Assembly: GCF_000219725.1 (NCBI RefSeq)
Contig: NC_015732.1
Location: 2,858,972 to 2,922,971 of the forward strand
Origin: Gracilinema caldarium DSM 7334
GTDB lineage: Bacteria; Spirochaetota; Spirochaetia; Treponematales; Breznakiellaceae
Direction: 5' to 3'
DNA: 64,000 nucleotides
The translations under genes were made by a program, and so were the position numbers. Numbering within the stretch: the first letter of the stretch is position 1; every line of letters starts with the position of its first letter. This document shows, piece after piece, positions 62,775 to 64,000 of the stretch. The notes beneath the pieces are model-generated. The model had not been told where the DNA came from. It saw nothing but the letters and a program-made list of their open reading frames with translations, and ran no database searches.

Positions 62775-64000
62775 ATGAATACCATTTTGGTTATAGATGA
62801 TGAATCAGGTATCCGCACGGCCCTATCTTCCATATTGATGGATGAAGGTTACCATGTGGAAACTGCAGAGGATGCTCTTATAGGGCTTACTCTTTTAGAA
62901 CAACATCCCTTTGAGCTCATCTTTCTCGATGTACTTTTGCCTCGTTTGGGCGGCCTCGAAGCACTGGAAAAAATAAAGACCGGCTGGCCAGACATAGAGG
63001 TAGTCATGATTTCAGGCCATGCTAATGTGGATATGGCCGTCCGCGCAGTAAAACTGGGAGCCTTCGATTTTCTTGAGAAGCCACTTTCCCTAGATAAGGT
63101 ATTAACGGTTACTAAAAACGCTCTGACACTACAAAAATTGCGCCAAGAAAATATCAGCCTTAAAAAGGGTAAAAAACTCCCCTATGAAGAAATTATTGGT
63201 CACAGCCCGGGGATACGAGCTGTTAAAGAACGGATTGAACAGGCAGCTCAGTCCGATGCCAGGGTACTTATAACAGGCGAGAATGGTACTGGAAAAGAAC
63301 TTGTCGTCAGAGCAATTCATTATAAATCCAGCCGGGCGGATAAACCCTTGATTGAGGTGAACTGCGCAGCTATCCCTGACACCCTTATCGAAAGTGAACT
63401 TTTCGGACACGAAAAAGGAGCCTTTACCGATGCAGTTTCAAGCCGTAGAGGCCGCTTTGAGATGGCCCATAGGGGGACCCTCTTTCTCGATGAAATTGGA
63501 GACATGACCTTAACAGCTCAGGCGAAGGTACTTCGGGCTTTACAGGAACAAAAAATAGAACGACTTGGCAGTGAACAGTCACTCAATGTTGATGTCCGCG
63601 TTATAGCCGCGACCAATAAAGATTTGGAAGCCGAATGTCAAGCAGGACGATTCAGAGAAGACCTTTTTTTCCGACTCAATGTTATTCCGATTCATATACC
63701 ACCCCTTAGAGAACGAAAAGAGGATATTCCCGAACTGCTGATGTATTTCTTACACAATTTTAGCGCTGAAGACATACATCTTTCAGAAAAAGCCATGGAA
63801 TATCTAACCCAACAGCCCTGGCCAGGAAATGTTCGGGAACTGAAAAACTTTGCTGAACGACTTTCAATTCTTTGTGAAACCGATACTATTGAACTCGATG
63901 TGGTTCAGAATATTCTTGGAATAGTATCCTCTACTAGTACAAGAAAATCCTCGGATATGGCTGCTGAAGATAGGCATGAAAATCAAAGGGGCTTACCGGC
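62775..64000 (+). CDS. NtrC-family sigma-54 response regulator (3' end beyond window)
   Basis: At least 408 residues. Receiver with D52 ([11 protein letters not shown]); AAA+ domain with Walker A GENGTGKE (168-175), [11 protein letters not shown] (Walker B) and the sigma-54-contact loop GAFTDA (215-220) where most family members have GAFTGA; sensor II region [10 protein letters not shown]. The C-terminal DNA-binding domain is off the right edge. AAAGG precedes ATG 62775. It is the evident partner of the preceding kinase. Confidence 0.92.
   Translation, partial: MNTILVIDDESGIRTALSSILMDEGYHVETAEDALIGLTLLEQHPFELIFLDVLLPRLGGLEALEKIKTGWPDIEVVMISGHANVDMAVRAVKLGAFDFLEKPLSLDKVLTVTKNALTLQKLRQENISLKKGKKLPYEEIIGHSPGIRAVKERIEQAAQSDARVLITGENGTGKELVVRAIHYKSSRADKPLIEVNCAAIPDTLIESELFGHEKGAFTDAVSSRRGRFEMAHRGTLFLDEIGDMTLTAQAKVLRALQEQKIERLGSEQSLNVDVRVIAATNKDLEAECQAGRFREDLFFRLNVIPIHIPPLRERKEDIPELLMYFLHNFSAEDIHLSEKAMEYLTQQPWPGNVRELKNFAERLSILCETDTIELDVVQNILGIVSSTSTRKSSDMAAEDRHENQRGLP

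Overview
The window reads as chromosomal DNA of a spirochaete, most likely a free-living or gut member of the Treponema lineage. This rests on remembered gene content, not a database search: a regulatory PTS (EI, EIIA, HPr, HPr kinase) with no sugar permease nearby, lipoproteins with spirochaete-style lipoboxes, an HPr kinase/HPr pair next to an NtrY/NtrC-like pair, and a giant surface protein. Coding is dense on both strands. No rRNA or tRNA gene was recognised.

Layout. (1) 1-8727, minus: one uninterrupted frame of at least 2909 codons encoding a secreted beta-repeat giant. It contains 2.8 nearly identical 1887-bp (629-residue) tandem units and runs off the left edge. (2) 8937-11778: a three-gene signalling module (CheY-like receiver, CheX-like phosphatase, membrane CheA-like kinase). 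(3) 11836-17665, minus: complete oligopeptide ABC transporter oppABCDF. (4) 17853-24234: an acyltransferase, then a minus-strand XPB helicase / helicase-partner / NYN-LOTUS operon and a nitroreductase. (5) 24373-27705: a chemoreceptor, then a decayed insertion sequence with 39-bp inverted repeats. (6) 27891-34212: a pyrimidine operon (pyrB-I-C-F-K-D-E) led by what looks like an E. coli pyrBI-type leader-peptide attenuator. (7) 34270-45115: an MFS/HEAT fusion, a frameshifted pseudouridine synthase, an Rsm22-like protein, MerR, Der, PTS enzyme I, a small Cys-rich protein and a B12/radical-SAM protein. (8) 45318-56540: a receiver, adenylate cyclase, RadA, an RRM protein, a candidate structured RNA, EIIA, exported proteins, a GH5 glycosidase and a lytic transglycosylase. 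(9) 56741-64000: rex-serC-serA, divergent from hprK-ptsH-histidine kinase-NtrC-like regulator.

How parts fit together. Enzyme I, EIIA, HPr and HPr kinase form a regulatory phosphorelay without transport components here. Rex (NADH sensor) is co-transcribed with the NAD-dependent serine pathway and has a good Rex operator over its own start site. The pyr operon contains the whole route from carbamoyl phosphate to OMP/UMP except carbamoyl-phosphate synthase.

The most notable non-coding signal is a recurrent promoter geometry. For at least seven genes (acyltransferase, XPB, ptsI, cyclase, EIIA, its divergent neighbour and hprK) the -10 hexamer ends 6-9 nt before the ATG and there is no Shine-Dalgarno, implying leaderless mRNAs. 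Other genes in the same window have ordinary leaders with good ribosome-binding sites.
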